A DNA stretch of 64,000 nucleotides from JBBSEX01 sp038239345 (GTDB taxonomy: Bacteria > Acidobacteriota > Terriglobia > Bryobacterales > Bryobacteraceae). Positions 34,695 to 44,654 of this stretch are shown piece after piece; positions within the stretch are counted from its first letter, which is position 1; each line of letters starts with the position of its first letter. The position numbers and the translations under genes were made by a program. Where the stretch lies: the NCBI GenBank assembly GCA_038239345.1, contig JBBSEX010000013.1:1-64000 (forward strand), read 5' to 3'. The notes below the pieces were generated by a model. The model worked only from the letters and a program-made list of their open reading frames with translations, was not told the DNA's origin and ran no database searches.

Positions 34695-37600
34695 CTAGAA
34701 GTCGAAGCGGACCGCGAACTGGAACCGGCGCATCGTACCGAACGCACCCGGCAGGCCGGTGATCTGGCCAACCGTGGGGCTGGTAATGTCGTTATTCGGA
34801 TTATCCAGGTTCGTGTGGTTGAACACGTTGAACGCTTCGGCTCGTAGTTCCATGCGCAGGCGATTCTCACCGATAAGCGAGAAGCGCTTCGCCAACGACA
34901 TATCCTGCTGAATGAACTTGGGTCCAAACAGCGTGTTGTAGCCGTAGTTGCCAAAGGCGTTGTTTGCGGGGATCGCGTAGGCTCCGCTCAATCCGCTGGC
35001 AGGATTGCCAGGAATGTTGTAAAGGCCCGCGAAGAATTGATTGCGGTCGCCGGTGGCTCCGCCAGCCGAGTAGGCATCTGCGGTGCCCACGTCGGGACGG
35101 CCGCTAGGTCCAACGTTCGGGCGTTGCACTCCTGCGGGGAAGGTCCCGATATTGGGAGTAAACGTGCGGCCACTGGTGTAAGTGGTAACGCCATTAATTG
35201 CCCATCCACCCACTACCCAATCGAGTGGTCTGGACATATTGGCGCCATACTTCTTGCCCTTGCCGAATGGGATATCCCAGTTCTCGGCCACCGTGACAAG
35301 ATGGCGGCTCAGGCCGTCGCTGTTGCCGTACCCAAGCGGTCGATTATAGAGGAACGTATAGCTGTCGCCGTTATCGCCGATAGTACGCTGCAAGGTGTAA
35401 TTGAACTGCACGGTCGCACCCGCCAGGTTACGTACGGTGGCCTGTACCTGCAACGAGTCATATCGGGTGTTAGCACAGTCGCAGTAAAAATCGATGTCCT
35501 GCGTCCAGCCAAACTTCGCGAAATATGGCCTGTTAAGGTTCAAGTTTGAAACTCCAGGTACGAAAGCGGGCTGATTGGCGTTGATCACCTGGCCGCTAGG
35601 CAAATTAAACGCATGGCGTCCAACGTTGCCCACGTAGCCGGCCGAGACCACGAATTTGTTCGAGATGGCGCGCTCAACGGTTAGGTTATAGGCTTCCGTG
35701 CGGGGTAAGCGCACATCGGCCGGACGTACCTTACCATTGACGCCCGTCGGCAGCGGTGTTGTCCCCGTCGTTTGGTTGATCGGGCTTAGCACCAGAGTCG
35801 GGGGACCTTGAGCGAGTGTAAACACCCCACCGAATGCCGTCGGTGCGTTTAGATTCTGGTTGGCCAGAACGGGGACGTTTTGAGTTACGTTGTGGCCGAA
35901 GCTGGTTCCAAAGGTTCCCAGCGAGTAAGCCCAGCCGTAACCGGCGCGAACAACGGTCTTCGGATTGATCTGGTAGGCAATACCGATGCGAGGAGCGAAG
36001 TTTGCCCAGTTCATATTCTGAATACCGTGGCTGGAAGTTTGGCCAACACCAAAGACGTGCAGGAGTCCATCTTCCAGACTGAGGTTGGCGCCGTTACCGG
36101 CCTTATTCACAGTCTCCGGGAAGATCATTTCCCAGCGCATGCCGTAATTAATCGTCAATTTGGGACTGAGGCGCCACGTATCCTGTCCGTAGAAGAAGAA
36201 GCGTCTCTGGCGTTCCTGCGCATCCGTACTGCTGCTGACGTAGCGGTTGAAGTGGGTAACCTCGCCTAACAGAAACGTCGCCAAACCCAATCCACCGGAG
36301 GTATTTCCGTTCGACGAAAGAACATTGGCGGTGTAGCCCGGGGCAGACGTCAATTCACCAGCGCGGTGCGAATCGCTGGGCACGCGCAGGTTTAAGGCAT
36401 AACGCAAATCGGCGCCGACCTTGATGGAGTGATTGCCGCGAATCTTCGTCAGGTTATCAATCCACTGATATTGCTGTTCGCGCTGATTCAGGGGACAGTT
36501 ACATTGATTGGCTCCCAAGCTGTAGCCGAACTTCTCTTCGGCATCGCCCTGGAGATCAAAGTACGGTAGACCCGATGTATAGAAAGGATCGATGTTCAGT
36601 CCAGGGATGCCGGCTGCGGTTGCCGGCGAAGTACCAAGGCCGTTCGGCAGTACCTGAACCCGATAACGCATATAGCCGAAACGCAATTCGTTTACAAGCG
36701 TTGCGCTGAACGTGCGGTTGTATCCGATAGCGATGCTCTGATTTTTCACGTCGGAAACACCGGCGAAATTGATGTTGTCCAGCGCCGGACCACCAGCGAG
36801 AGCGCCAAACGCTCCTGCTGCGTTCTGCGTATAGGCCTGGTTGCTATAACGCCCAAACAAGGAAGACTTCTCGTTAATGAAGTAATCCCAGCGTGTATCC
36901 CAGGAATTGACGTCGAAGGAACGCGAACCGCTCGCCACATAGTTGTTACGATAGGGGGCGCCCGGATCGCCAGCAGAGTTCGGCAGTGGAATTAGCTTCA
37001 GCACGTTCAACGCTTGCGGGCTCAAAAGATTGGTCGGAATCACGTTGTTCACAAACGGTTGCCGCCCCAAACCCGTGGTCGGGTCGCCCGTGAACGGATT
37101 GTAAATGATGTTGTTGCCAGAGTTGATGTAACCGCTTAAGTCGCCGTTACGGGCGGCCGCGGTTGGCACCGATGTCTTCACGCTCGATCCATCGCGGCGG
37201 CGGGTAAGCTGCGCATCGCCAAAATAGAAAAGCTTGTTCTTGATTAGCTTGCCCCCGATAGCTCCACCGAATTGATTCCACTTTGTAGGCGGAACAGTGG
37301 AATTTTCAGCCGAGTTGAACGGGTTTCGGGCAAACGACTGGAATCCCGGCGAATTGTTGCGGAGGAACTCAAACAGCGAACCGTGAATCTGATTCGTACC
37401 CGATTTGGTGGAGACGTTTACCAGTCCCGCTCCCGTGTAGAAGAATTCCGCGTCGTAGTTCTGTCCCGAAACGCGAGCTTCCGTTACACCGTCCAGGTTC
37501 GGATTGATCACGATAATGCCAAGGATAGGATCCTGATTTGTCGTGCCATCCAGTTCATATCCGGTTGCGCTAAATGGCTGGCCGTTCACTTGAATCTGTT

Positions 37601-38153
37601 CGCTACCCTGCGGGTTTTCGCTGGCTGCGTGGTTCCACGTCAGCCGCTGGGCGCCTGGGGTGAGCAGTTCAAAAGCCTGAAAATTGCGATCGAACGAAGG
37701 AAGATTCAGCAATTGCTGCGTGTTATAGGTGGTGGCCACGTCGGCCTTGTCGGATTGCAACAGCGGCGCGGCCGCCGTCACTTCCACCTGTTGGGTGATA
37801 TCGCCGATTTGCAGACCGAAATCGATGCGAGCAGTCTGATCGACACTGACAACCACGTCCCGGCTGACTGCGCCACGGAATCCCGAGGCAGCGATGTCAA
37901 TCCGATATGTACCAGGAATCAGCTGATTCTTCTGATAGTTGCCAGATTCGTTGGTGACCATTTCGGAAACGGTCCCTTTGTTTTGATCTGTGACCGTCAC
38001 CTTAGCGCCCGGAATTCCCGCGCCGGTGGGGTCAGTAACTGTACCAACAATATTGCCGAATATCTGTTGCCCGTATATGTTGCTGATCAGCAGCAATGGT
38101 AAACACAGGGCAAACAAGACTCGAAGGCCAACTCTAAACGGTGAGTCGCTCAT
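34695..38153 (-). CDS. Oar-type TonB-dependent outer membrane receptor
   Basis: A 1152-residue receptor. The signal peptide (VLFALCLPLLLISNIYGQQ) is followed by a carboxypeptidase-regulatory beta domain (residues about 35-120: GTVTDPTGAGIPGAKVTVT), the plug (about 130-270, with NVSTKSGTNQIHGSLFEFLR) and a long beta-barrel that ends in RFQFAVRFDF, whose terminal Phe is the assembly signal. Members import large substrates or serve in surface functions. AGGAGA lies seven bases before the ATG. The ligand is unknown. It heads the minus-strand genes that include the copper-oxygenase chimera. Confidence 0.95.
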   Translation of the reverse strand: MSDSPFRVGLRVLFALCLPLLLISNIYGQQIFGNIVGTVTDPTGAGIPGAKVTVTDQNKGTVSEMVTNESGNYQKNQLIPGTYRIDIAASGFRGAVSRDVVVSVDQTARIDFGLQIGDITQQVEVTAAAPLLQSDKADVATTYNTQQLLNLPSFDRNFQAFELLTPGAQRLTWNHAASENPQGSEQIQVNGQPFSATGYELDGTTNQDPILGIIVINPNLDGVTEARVSGQNYDAEFFYTGAGLVNVSTKSGTNQIHGSLFEFLRNNSPGFQSFARNPFNSAENSTVPPTKWNQFGGAIGGKLIKNKLFYFGDAQLTRRRDGSSVKTSVPTAAARNGDLSGYINSGNNIIYNPFTGDPTTGLGRQPFVNNVIPTNLLSPQALNVLKLIPLPNSAGDPGAPYRNNYVASGSRSFDVNSWDTRWDYFINEKSSLFGRYSNQAYTQNAAGAFGALAGGPALDNINFAGVSDVKNQSIAIGYNRTFSATLVNELRFGYMRYRVQVLPNGLGTSPATAAGIPGLNIDPFYTSGLPYFDLQGDAEEKFGYSLGANQCNCPLNQREQQYQWIDNLTKIRGNHSIKVGADLRYALNLRVPSDSHRAGELTSAPGYTANVLSSNGNTSGGLGLATFLLGEVTHFNRYVSSSTDAQERQRRFFFYGQDTWRLSPKLTINYGMRWEMIFPETVNKAGNGANLSLEDGLLHVFGVGQTSSHGIQNMNWANFAPRIGIAYQINPKTVVRAGYGWAYSLGTFGTSFGHNVTQNVPVLANQNLNAPTAFGGVFTLAQGPPTLVLSPINQTTGTTPLPTGVNGKVRPADVRLPRTEAYNLTVERAISNKFVVSAGYVGNVGRHAFNLPSGQVINANQPAFVPGVSNLNLNRPYFAKFGWTQDIDFYCDCANTRYDSLQVQATVRNLAGATVQFNYTLQRTIGDNGDSYTFLYNRPLGYGNSDGLSRHLVTVAENWDIPFGKGKKYGANMSRPLDWVVGGWAINGVTTYTSGRTFTPNIGTFPAGVQRPNVGPSGRPDVGTADAYSAGGATGDRNQFFAGLYNIPGNPASGLSGAYAIPANNAFGNYGYNTLFGPKFIQQDMSLAKRFSLIGENRLRMELRAEAFNVFNHTNLDNPNNDITSPTVGQITGLPGAFGTMRRFQFAVRFDF

Positions 38154-38469
38154 TCTATTCTCCTAGGAATAACCTCTGACGGGATCTTACTAAAAAGGGC
38201 GTGCTACGTTGCCCTGACGAACCCCTGATTTGGATCGGTTCTCAGTTTATGGCGTTTGTGTGAAGTACGCAAGCTGTCGTGAGTTTGATACTGTTAAATC
38301 CTTTTAGACCATTAAATTGTTGAGCATACGCAGTTTGTTACGCATTTGTTAAAAAAGGTTACTATCCGGATGTGCTTGAATTTGCTGGTGACGGTCGCAG
38401 TGCTGACCTAGTATGGATCCATTACGCCGCTCTAATATGGATAGATTAGTAGCCGGCCTTACTCACGGC
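38154..38469. other. Intergenic region upstream of the TonB receptor
   Basis: 316 bases, more AT-rich than the flanks, with no credible gene. It should hold the receptor's promoter. Near the far end two similar 17-mers (38408-38424 and 38432-38448, 14 of 17 bases equal, starts 24 bases apart) could be a repeat for a regulator. No clear terminator for the upstream TPR gene is seen. Confidence 0.5.
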
Positions 38470-39693
38470 TTACTTCCGTTTGAGCATCTCGCCGAGCTCT
38501 GCTTCTTTGTGTGCTTTTGCCCGCGCACCCTCGGCAAACGCCGCCCTACTTCCCTCAATGTCACCCTTTTGCCGCAGAACCTGACCCAAGGTATTGTAGG
38601 GACCGGAATCCGAGGGATTTAGCCGGATCGCCTCCCGCAGTGCAGCCACCGCACCCTCTAAATCACCCTTTTGCTTGCGGGCCGTGCCCAGCATAAAGTA
38701 AGCCTCCGCATACTCCGGGCGTAGGCGAATGGCCGTCTCCATCTCAGCAATCGCCGCGGCAAAATCCCCGCTTTGCCAGGCAATGATACCGAGCGTGTAG
38801 TGTGCCTCACTCATGTTGGAGTCGAGCGATAGGGCGAGCGCGAGTTCGCGATTCGCGTTCTCCAGGTCGTCTCTGGCCTTCAGCGCAACCGCTAAGTCGT
38901 AGTGTGCAATAGCCGAACCGGGATGATCGGCGATCACGCCGCGAAACTGGCTGACAGCCTTTTCCAGGTCGGCCTTCTGTAAGTAAGCGAATCCGATATT
39001 GATTCGCGCCATCAGATTGGCCGGATCCAGTTCCAGAACTTTTTGAAATTCCCTGATTGCCGCATCGGCTTCTCGCGTATTAACAAGGTTTATTCCCAAA
39101 TTGTTCCGGGCCTCGACATCCCGCGGTTCTATTTCCACTGCCTTGCGGAAGGCTTCGATTGCACGGGGCAAGTCGGCCAGACGCTGTCTCGCCAGCCCGA
39201 GCTCATTCCACAGGCCGGCGTATTTCGGCCGGAGCCTCAAACCCACTTCCAGTTCGCGGATCGCCGAGTCTGTCTGGCCCACTGCGTTGTAGGCCGCCCC
39301 CAGGCGATACCGATATTCGGCATCCTCTTGGCGCAATCGCACGGCCTCTTCCAATTCAGGAATGCTCTTGGTAGCGTCACCCGCAAGCCAATAAGCGACA
39401 CCTAAATGGTAATGCGCCGGCGAATATCCTTGATCCAGCCGAATGGCGCGGCCAAAATGAACGATCGAGTCAGGTTGACGGCCTGTCGCCGCCAGCAGAA
39501 AACCGATTTCATCTTCGATTTGAGCCGATTTCGGATCCAGTTCCGCAGCTCGTTCGAATGCACTCAGCGCATTGACAGCATCGCCTTTGGCCTTCAGTTC
39601 CTGCGCCCGACGAGCCCAATCCTGCGCGGTTTCCGCCGCCCATACTACCTCGGCAAGCAGGTACAGGCAGATTAGCAGGCGGCTCGATATCAC
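38470..39693 (-). CDS. Exported TPR-repeat protein
   Basis: A 407-residue protein with a signal peptide (LLICLYLLAEVVWAAETAQ) and then almost only tetratricopeptide repeats (for example GRAIRLDQGYSPAHYHLGVAY, FRKAVEIEPRDVEARNNLGIN, METAIRLRPEYAEAYFMLGTA), about ten in tandem. TPR solenoids bind other proteins or peptides. It is divergent from a second TPR gene by 21 bases, which suggests shared control. No enzymatic domain is seen. Confidence 0.88.
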   Translation of the reverse strand: MISSRLLICLYLLAEVVWAAETAQDWARRAQELKAKGDAVNALSAFERAAELDPKSAQIEDEIGFLLAATGRQPDSIVHFGRAIRLDQGYSPAHYHLGVAYWLAGDATKSIPELEEAVRLRQEDAEYRYRLGAAYNAVGQTDSAIRELEVGLRLRPKYAGLWNELGLARQRLADLPRAIEAFRKAVEIEPRDVEARNNLGINLVNTREADAAIREFQKVLELDPANLMARINIGFAYLQKADLEKAVSQFRGVIADHPGSAIAHYDLAVALKARDDLENANRELALALSLDSNMSEAHYTLGIIAWQSGDFAAAIAEMETAIRLRPEYAEAYFMLGTARKQKGDLEGAVAALREAIRLNPSDSGPYNTLGQVLRQKGDIEGSRAAFAEGARAKAHKEAELGEMLKRK

Positions 39694-39714
39694 AGTTCCG
39701 ATTATAATTGGATT

Positions 39715-40584
39715 GTGTTAGTAGCTTTGCTTTCCGCCCTTCTTTCCTACCAATCCATCCCCTCCACCCCGCACCAGGATGCCTTGACGCTCTATAAGCA
39801 GCGCCAATACGTGAAAGCCGCCGAAGCGTTCATAAAGACGCTGGAATCGGAGAGCGAGGGCTCGAAAGACCACCGCGAATCGGTGTTGCTTCTCGGGCAA
39901 AGCTTTTACCTTTCCGGCAAAGTTCGGGAAGCCATTCCATGGTTGGAAAAGGCCTCCCAGTCGGGCGTAAACGGCATCGAAGTCAACTATATGCTAGGGA
40001 ATGCCTACGCCCAAGCCCGTCAACCTGACAAAGCCATGGCGGCCTATGCGGTGATGTTTGGGGTTGCCCCCAACTCAGCGGCCGCGCACCTGCTAACAGC
40101 CCAGTTGATGGTTCGCCAGGAGTTTGAAGAGGACGCCCTCAGTGAACTTGGGAAAGCCCTGGCCATCAATCCCCAGTTGCCGGAAGCGCATTACCTCTTG
40201 GGAGAATTGGCTATCTATCGCGCGCAAATCGACAAAGCGGTGGAGGAGCTGACTCAGGAAATCGCTTTAAATCCTAACTTCGCGATGGCTTATTACAAGC
40301 TCGGCGATGCCTACACGCGCCGTGAGCAGTGGGATCTTGCCATCCCGCAACTGCAGCGCGCTATCTGGCTGAACCCGAACTATAGCGGCCCCTATATTCT
40401 TTTGGGGAAATCCTATTGGAAGCGCGGCGATCTTCAAAACGCCGAAGGCATTCTGCGGCGGGCGCTAGTGCTTGACCCGCGCAACGCCTCCGCCCATTAC
40501 ATCCTGGGTCAGACGATGATCCAGGCAGGCAAGACTGATGAGGGCAAGAAGATGTTGGAGCGATCGCGAGAGTTGCAGCGTTAG
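39715..40584 (+). CDS. TPR-repeat protein with signal peptide
   Basis: A 289-residue TPR protein. The start is a GTG at 39715, followed by a hydrophobic signal (MLVALLSALLSYQS). About six TPR units occupy residues 25-285 (NYMLGNAYAQARQPDKAMAAY, AYYKLGDAYTRREQWDLAI). It shares a 21-base divergent spacer with the other TPR gene. Its stop overlaps the end of the convergent transporter gene by four bases. Confidence 0.85.
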   Translation: MLVALLSALLSYQSIPSTPHQDALTLYKQRQYVKAAEAFIKTLESESEGSKDHRESVLLLGQSFYLSGKVREAIPWLEKASQSGVNGIEVNYMLGNAYAQARQPDKAMAAYAVMFGVAPNSAAAHLLTAQLMVRQEFEEDALSELGKALAINPQLPEAHYLLGELAIYRAQIDKAVEELTQEIALNPNFAMAYYKLGDAYTRREQWDLAIPQLQRAIWLNPNYSGPYILLGKSYWKRGDLQNAEGILRRALVLDPRNASAHYILGQTMIQAGKTDEGKKMLERSRELQR

Positions 40585-42449
40585 CCCACGTGCACCACCG
40601 GCCGGCGTTTCGGGTCGGGTACCGCGCGTCGCAAAACCTCATGGACAATCGGCGCGACATCGCCTTCCCCAAGAAATAGAAACTTGAATAGGTTGCCGAT
40701 GGGGTTACCTTCGGTCCACTTGAAATAGCCGTGCGGCAGTTGTCCGGTGGTCTGTTCCAGGTGGATCAGCATCGCCGCCACCGCATTCGCCACCACTGGA
40801 CTTCGGGCCTTCAGAATCGCATGCTTTCCCAGACGTTCACCCATCACCTGCAGAGTCTCTTCGAATTCCGATGCGTCTCCCCGCTCGAGTTCGAAAAAGA
40901 TAATTTGTTCTTCTGGGCCGAGGTTGTGAACGTAGCGGATTTCGCGCTCGGCGTCGTCGAGCGATGCCTCGGTTTCGACGCGGGGCCGCCGCGCCACCAG
41001 CCTGATAATCTGGTCCTCATCTTCGGCCAGCAACGCTGTTGCCACGTCGTCCAGTTCCAGATTGCAGATCCGCAATTCAGTGGAGCGCATTGCCCGCGAT
41101 ACCACGGAAGTAAAGATCATTGCGCCAATAAAGAACGACGCGATCTTGATTCCTTCCGGACGTTCATAGACATTCAAAGCCGTGGTGTAAACGAAAACAA
41201 TCGCGATCAATAGAAATGGCCAGCGAAGAGCGCTCTTCCACACCGAGATGGTAACCGCGAACGCCGCTGATGTGATCAACACCAGAACGCCCGTTGCGTA
41301 CGCGCCGCCCTGGGCGTCGACGCTGGCATTAAATAAGTAGGTGACGGCAAATGAAATAGCCATGAACACCAGAACCAGCGGCCGCGAAGCACGGGCCCAT
41401 TCGGGCGCCATTCCGAACCGGGGCAGGTAACGCGGAATCAGGTTCAGCAAACCCGCCATGGCCGATGCTCCCGCGAATGCCAGAATCAAAATCGTGCTGA
41501 TGTCGTATAGTGTTCCAAATCCATCGCCCAGAAATTTGTGCGCGAGATAAGCCAGGGCCCGGCCGTTTGCTTCGCCGCCTTCTTTAAACAATGGAGCGGG
41601 AATCAGCAGCGAAGTCAGAAAGCTGGTGGCCATCAGGAAAACGCTCATGATCACCGCGGCGGTCCCCAGCAGCTTGCGCGTATTCTTAACGCGCTCCTCG
41701 GCGTCCTTCGCTCGTATCAGCGGCATCACAGCAACACCGGTTTCAAATCCCGACAGGCCCAGCGCTAATTTCGGAAATAGGAACAGACAGAGGCCGATCA
41801 TCGCCAGCGGATTACTGTTCTGGGCAAGCACGGCATTCTTCCAGTTGGTGATCAGTTCAGGATTTTCCAGCACACGGGAAATCCCGACCACGGTCACGAT
41901 TACGTTGAGACTCAAGTACAGCGCTACCAGGACGACCGCGATCCCGATCGCTTCTCTAAATCCGCGAAGGAAGATCGCACCCAATATGATAAGCAGCACG
42001 ATCGTAACGCCCATCTGGCTTTTCATGAACTCGGGCACAAACGGATTTTGCGTTACGTGAGCGGCAGCGTCGGCGGCGGAGAGTGTGATCGTGATTACGA
42101 AATCCGTGGTCGCGAACCCAAGCAGGACCAGCACAAAAGTTTTGCCGGTCCATCGTGGAAATATTTTTTCCAACATACCGACGCTGCCGTTCCCATAAGG
42201 ACTCGCTGCCGCCACGCGATTATAAACAGGGAGCGCGCCGAACAGCGTCACCAGTACCAGGATGAGCGTCGCTAGCGGCGATAGCAGACCCGCGGCGAGA
42301 AAAGCGATGCCGGGTTGATACCCGAGCGTAGAAAAGTAATCCACACCGGTGAGGCACATAACCCGCCACCAGGAATGCTCGGATTCCGGCGCGCTATGGA
42401 CGCCCTTCGGCAGGCGAACATCCGCTAATAACCAATCGGCAAAGGACAC
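40581..42449 (-). CDS. APC-superfamily transporter with cytosolic tail
   Basis: A 622-residue membrane protein. About 12 hydrophobic segments lie in residues 30-455 with the APC-type start MCLTGVDYFSTLGYQPGIAFLAAG; the last 165 residues (from LRICNLELDD) are soluble. This plan is shared with amino-acid permeases and the KimA-like potassium transporters, whose tails bind regulatory nucleotides. The substrate cannot be assigned; amino acid or K+ uptake are the alternatives. The tRNA-Leu gene lies 54 bases upstream on the other strand. Confidence 0.82.
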   Translation of the reverse strand: MSFADWLLADVRLPKGVHSAPESEHSWWRVMCLTGVDYFSTLGYQPGIAFLAAGLLSPLATLILVLVTLFGALPVYNRVAAASPYGNGSVGMLEKIFPRWTGKTFVLVLLGFATTDFVITITLSAADAAAHVTQNPFVPEFMKSQMGVTIVLLIILGAIFLRGFREAIGIAVVLVALYLSLNVIVTVVGISRVLENPELITNWKNAVLAQNSNPLAMIGLCLFLFPKLALGLSGFETGVAVMPLIRAKDAEERVKNTRKLLGTAAVIMSVFLMATSFLTSLLIPAPLFKEGGEANGRALAYLAHKFLGDGFGTLYDISTILILAFAGASAMAGLLNLIPRYLPRFGMAPEWARASRPLVLVFMAISFAVTYLFNASVDAQGGAYATGVLVLITSAAFAVTISVWKSALRWPFLLIAIVFVYTTALNVYERPEGIKIASFFIGAMIFTSVVSRAMRSTELRICNLELDDVATALLAEDEDQIIRLVARRPRVETEASLDDAEREIRYVHNLGPEEQIIFFELERGDASEFEETLQVMGERLGKHAILKARSPVVANAVAAMLIHLEQTTGQLPHGYFKWTEGNPIGNLFKFLFLGEGDVAPIVHEVLRRAVPDPKRRPVVHVG

Positions 42450-42503
42450 GTGCCAGTATAACCAAAGATGCTTTCGAATCGGCTACAATGGTGAAAGTTT
42501 CGT

Positions 42504-42592
42504 GGCCGAGTGGCGGAACTGGCAGACGCAACGGACTCAAAATCCGTCGAAGTTCACTCTTCGTGTGGGTTCGACCCCCACCTCGGCCACCA
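42504..42592 (+). tRNA. tRNA-Leu (anticodon CAA)
   Basis: GGCCGAG (42504-42510) pairs with CTCGGCC (42582-42588). The anticodon stem ACGGA/TCCGT (42531-42535, 42543-42547) holds the loop CTCAAAA with anticodon CAA at 42538-42540, which reads UUG. There is a long variable arm typical of class II leucine tRNAs, a TTCGACC T-loop (42570-42576) closed by GTGGG/CCCAC, discriminator A at 42589 and an encoded CCA at 42590-42592. Confidence 0.96.
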
Positions 42593-42655
42593 ACAATTCC
42601 TTGTGGTTCGCTGAAGGTCGATTGATTTAGTTAAATCGTCCGCGCCGCAGTGGAA

Positions 42656-44233
42656 TCACACGACCAAAAGTTGGTGATCGTGACAATCGACACGCACGTT
42701 TTCGTAAATCTGATCGATCAGGTCCAGTCCGTGTTTGGCGAGAAACGGCAGGATGGAATAGAAACGTTCCTGCAGATGTTTTTGCGGATCGATCAGGCCG
42801 GTAAGGAATTCGGCATCGTCGATAGCGCGCTGGTCGCGACGCAGGGCTTCGCGTCCGGCCTTCTGGCCGATCTTTTCCAATTGATACAAAATCTTCGCCC
42901 CGCTCTTATCTAAAGCCGATGCCAGCGTAGGATCGAACGCCAGAAAATCCTGACGCAATCGCCCCAGCTGCCGTGAAACCTCGGCGGTGGTATCGGAGAC
43001 GCGCTGGTGCAGCGCAGGCGGCACAATGGCCCGTGAAATCGATTCCCGCAGTGCGCCATCGCCTTTAAGTATGGCCGGCAAAGTCAGATGATAGCGCCGC
43101 ATTAGCTTGTCGGCGCGCGAATCCAAAATGGTAAACCCGCTGCGAGCGGTCATTACCGGCATCCGGCCCAATAGCGATTGATACAGCACCTGCCCTTGCG
43201 CCATATAGGCCAACTCCGCCGGGCCTCCAACATACGAAACCGTCGGCAACAAATAATCTTGAATTACCGGGCGCAATAACGCGTTTGGCGAAAGCTCTTC
43301 AGCGCGTTCCGCAAGCTCGGCCGGCGAATAGCGATGATCCTTGGCGACATAATCCTGTTCCTGCTGCCGCAACGTAATTCGCTTCCCGTTATCGAGCAAA
43401 AAGAACAGTGACGTTCGCGGCTCAATATGAACTTGCGCATGGTAACCGGCCGCCGCTAATTCTTTATTCCGTTCCAGCAAGCGAGCTTTCAGTTCCGAGG
43501 CCGAAGCCGCCGCTTGGCGCAAAATCGGAGCCGCAATCTTCCGAATGTCGGCATGCAGTGGATCCAGGTAAAGGATGCCGTAGCGGCTCAATAAAGATTG
43601 CAAGAGCCGCCGAAAACCCTCGCCCAATGTGACGCCGGCCGGATATGCCGCGGCAACTAAATCCGTAACCTCGCTTCCGAAAGGAAGATCGGATAGAGCC
43701 TTGCGCAACTCGTCGATTGGAATAGATTCGAGTTCCACTCCGCCAACCGGCCGCTGTCCGGTATTCTTCCCGTCGACATGAAATCCGATCGGCTGCTGGG
43801 CTTTACCGAACACCCAGGCATGATCGACTTCGGCGAAGTCATGGTCCTCCGTGGCGAGCCAGAAAATCGGGACCGCCGGCACATTATTCGCGCTCAGTTC
43901 GGCAGCCAGCCGCACCGCGCTTAGCGCCTTATAAATCGTATAAGCGGGACCGGAAAACAATCCGACCTGTTGCCCCGTAACGACGGCTACCGTATTGGGC
44001 TTCGCCAGAAGTTCGAGCGACGGAGAGTCGCCATTTTGCACACGTAATGCAGCCACCAACGCAGCTCGTCGTTCGGCGGGATACTCAATTTCTCCGGCAG
44101 CCGCGGCGAATGAATTGAAATCTGCCGGATTATGGGAATAAAATTGCCGGACCCGATCAAAATGGTAAAGGAAGTCGGCGAAGAGCCGCGACGTGTGAGG
44201 CAAGTCGGTGTGGCGAAGACAGGCAGCGTCCAT
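42656..44233 (-). CDS. bshC: Bacillithiol biosynthesis enzyme BshC
   Basis: A 525-residue BshC, which adds cysteine to glucosaminyl-malate in the last step of bacillithiol synthesis. The family blocks VVTGQQVGLFSGPAYTIYKALSAV, VPIFWLATEDHDFAEV and VSYVGGPAELAYMAQ are present in order, and the C-terminal coiled segment follows. bshA and bshB are not in the window. It is divergent from cyaY across 94 bases; both bacillithiol and frataxin act in iron-sulfur chemistry, so a functional link is plausible. Confidence 0.94.
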   Translation of the reverse strand: MDAACLRHTDLPHTSRLFADFLYHFDRVRQFYSHNPADFNSFAAAAGEIEYPAERRAALVAALRVQNGDSPSLELLAKPNTVAVVTGQQVGLFSGPAYTIYKALSAVRLAAELSANNVPAVPIFWLATEDHDFAEVDHAWVFGKAQQPIGFHVDGKNTGQRPVGGVELESIPIDELRKALSDLPFGSEVTDLVAAAYPAGVTLGEGFRRLLQSLLSRYGILYLDPLHADIRKIAAPILRQAAASASELKARLLERNKELAAAGYHAQVHIEPRTSLFFLLDNGKRITLRQQEQDYVAKDHRYSPAELAERAEELSPNALLRPVIQDYLLPTVSYVGGPAELAYMAQGQVLYQSLLGRMPVMTARSGFTILDSRADKLMRRYHLTLPAILKGDGALRESISRAIVPPALHQRVSDTTAEVSRQLGRLRQDFLAFDPTLASALDKSGAKILYQLEKIGQKAGREALRRDQRAIDDAEFLTGLIDPQKHLQERFYSILPFLAKHGLDLIDQIYENVRVDCHDHQLLVV

Positions 44234-44327
44234 TGAGCGGTTCCAAGGTTAGCAGATGCTATGACTCTGATGCTACGAATGAGACGGCGGACGCGGAAAA
44301 AGGTTATCTTTAAGTTTACTGGCCTTT

Positions 44328-44654
44328 ATGGATGATCAGGAGTTTAAAAAACGTGCCGACGAGGCTCTGGAAGGCCTCTACAATAAGCTCTCGGCCGCAG
44401 CCGATGAACACGGCGTCGAAGCGGATTTCAACTCAGGCGCTCTGGCCATTGAGTTCGAAGAGCCGCCTGGCAAATTCGTAGTCAGCCCCAATGCGCCGGT
44501 GAAACAGATCTGGGTATCGGCCCATTCCAAGAGCTTTAAACTTGTCTGGGATCCCAGTCGCGAAGCGTTCGTACTGCCCGAAACCGGTGAGACGCTGAAC
44601 GCTCTGATCGCTGCCGCCATCAGCAAGCAGATTGGTGAAGAAGTCACGCTGTGA
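44328..44654 (+). CDS. cyaY: Frataxin-like protein CyaY
   Basis: A 108-residue CyaY, an iron-binding regulator of iron-sulfur cluster assembly. An acidic first helix (DDQEFKKRADEALEGLYNKL, with further Asp/Glu) and the sheet with FVVSPNAPVKQIWVSAHS, FKLVWDPS and FVLPETGETL match the frataxin fold. It precedes a HemW-like gene with a four-base overlap (GTGA). Frataxin outside Proteobacteria and eukaryotes is less usual, so this copy is of taxonomic interest. Confidence 0.9.
   Translation: MDDQEFKKRADEALEGLYNKLSAAADEHGVEADFNSGALAIEFEEPPGKFVVSPNAPVKQIWVSAHSKSFKLVWDPSREAFVLPETGETLNALIAAAISKQIGEEVTL

Noticed and set aside
37272..38102. Plus-strand frame of 276 codons opposite the TonB receptor
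   Set aside because: It lies wholly inside the receptor's plug region, has no recognisable motif and no ribosome site.
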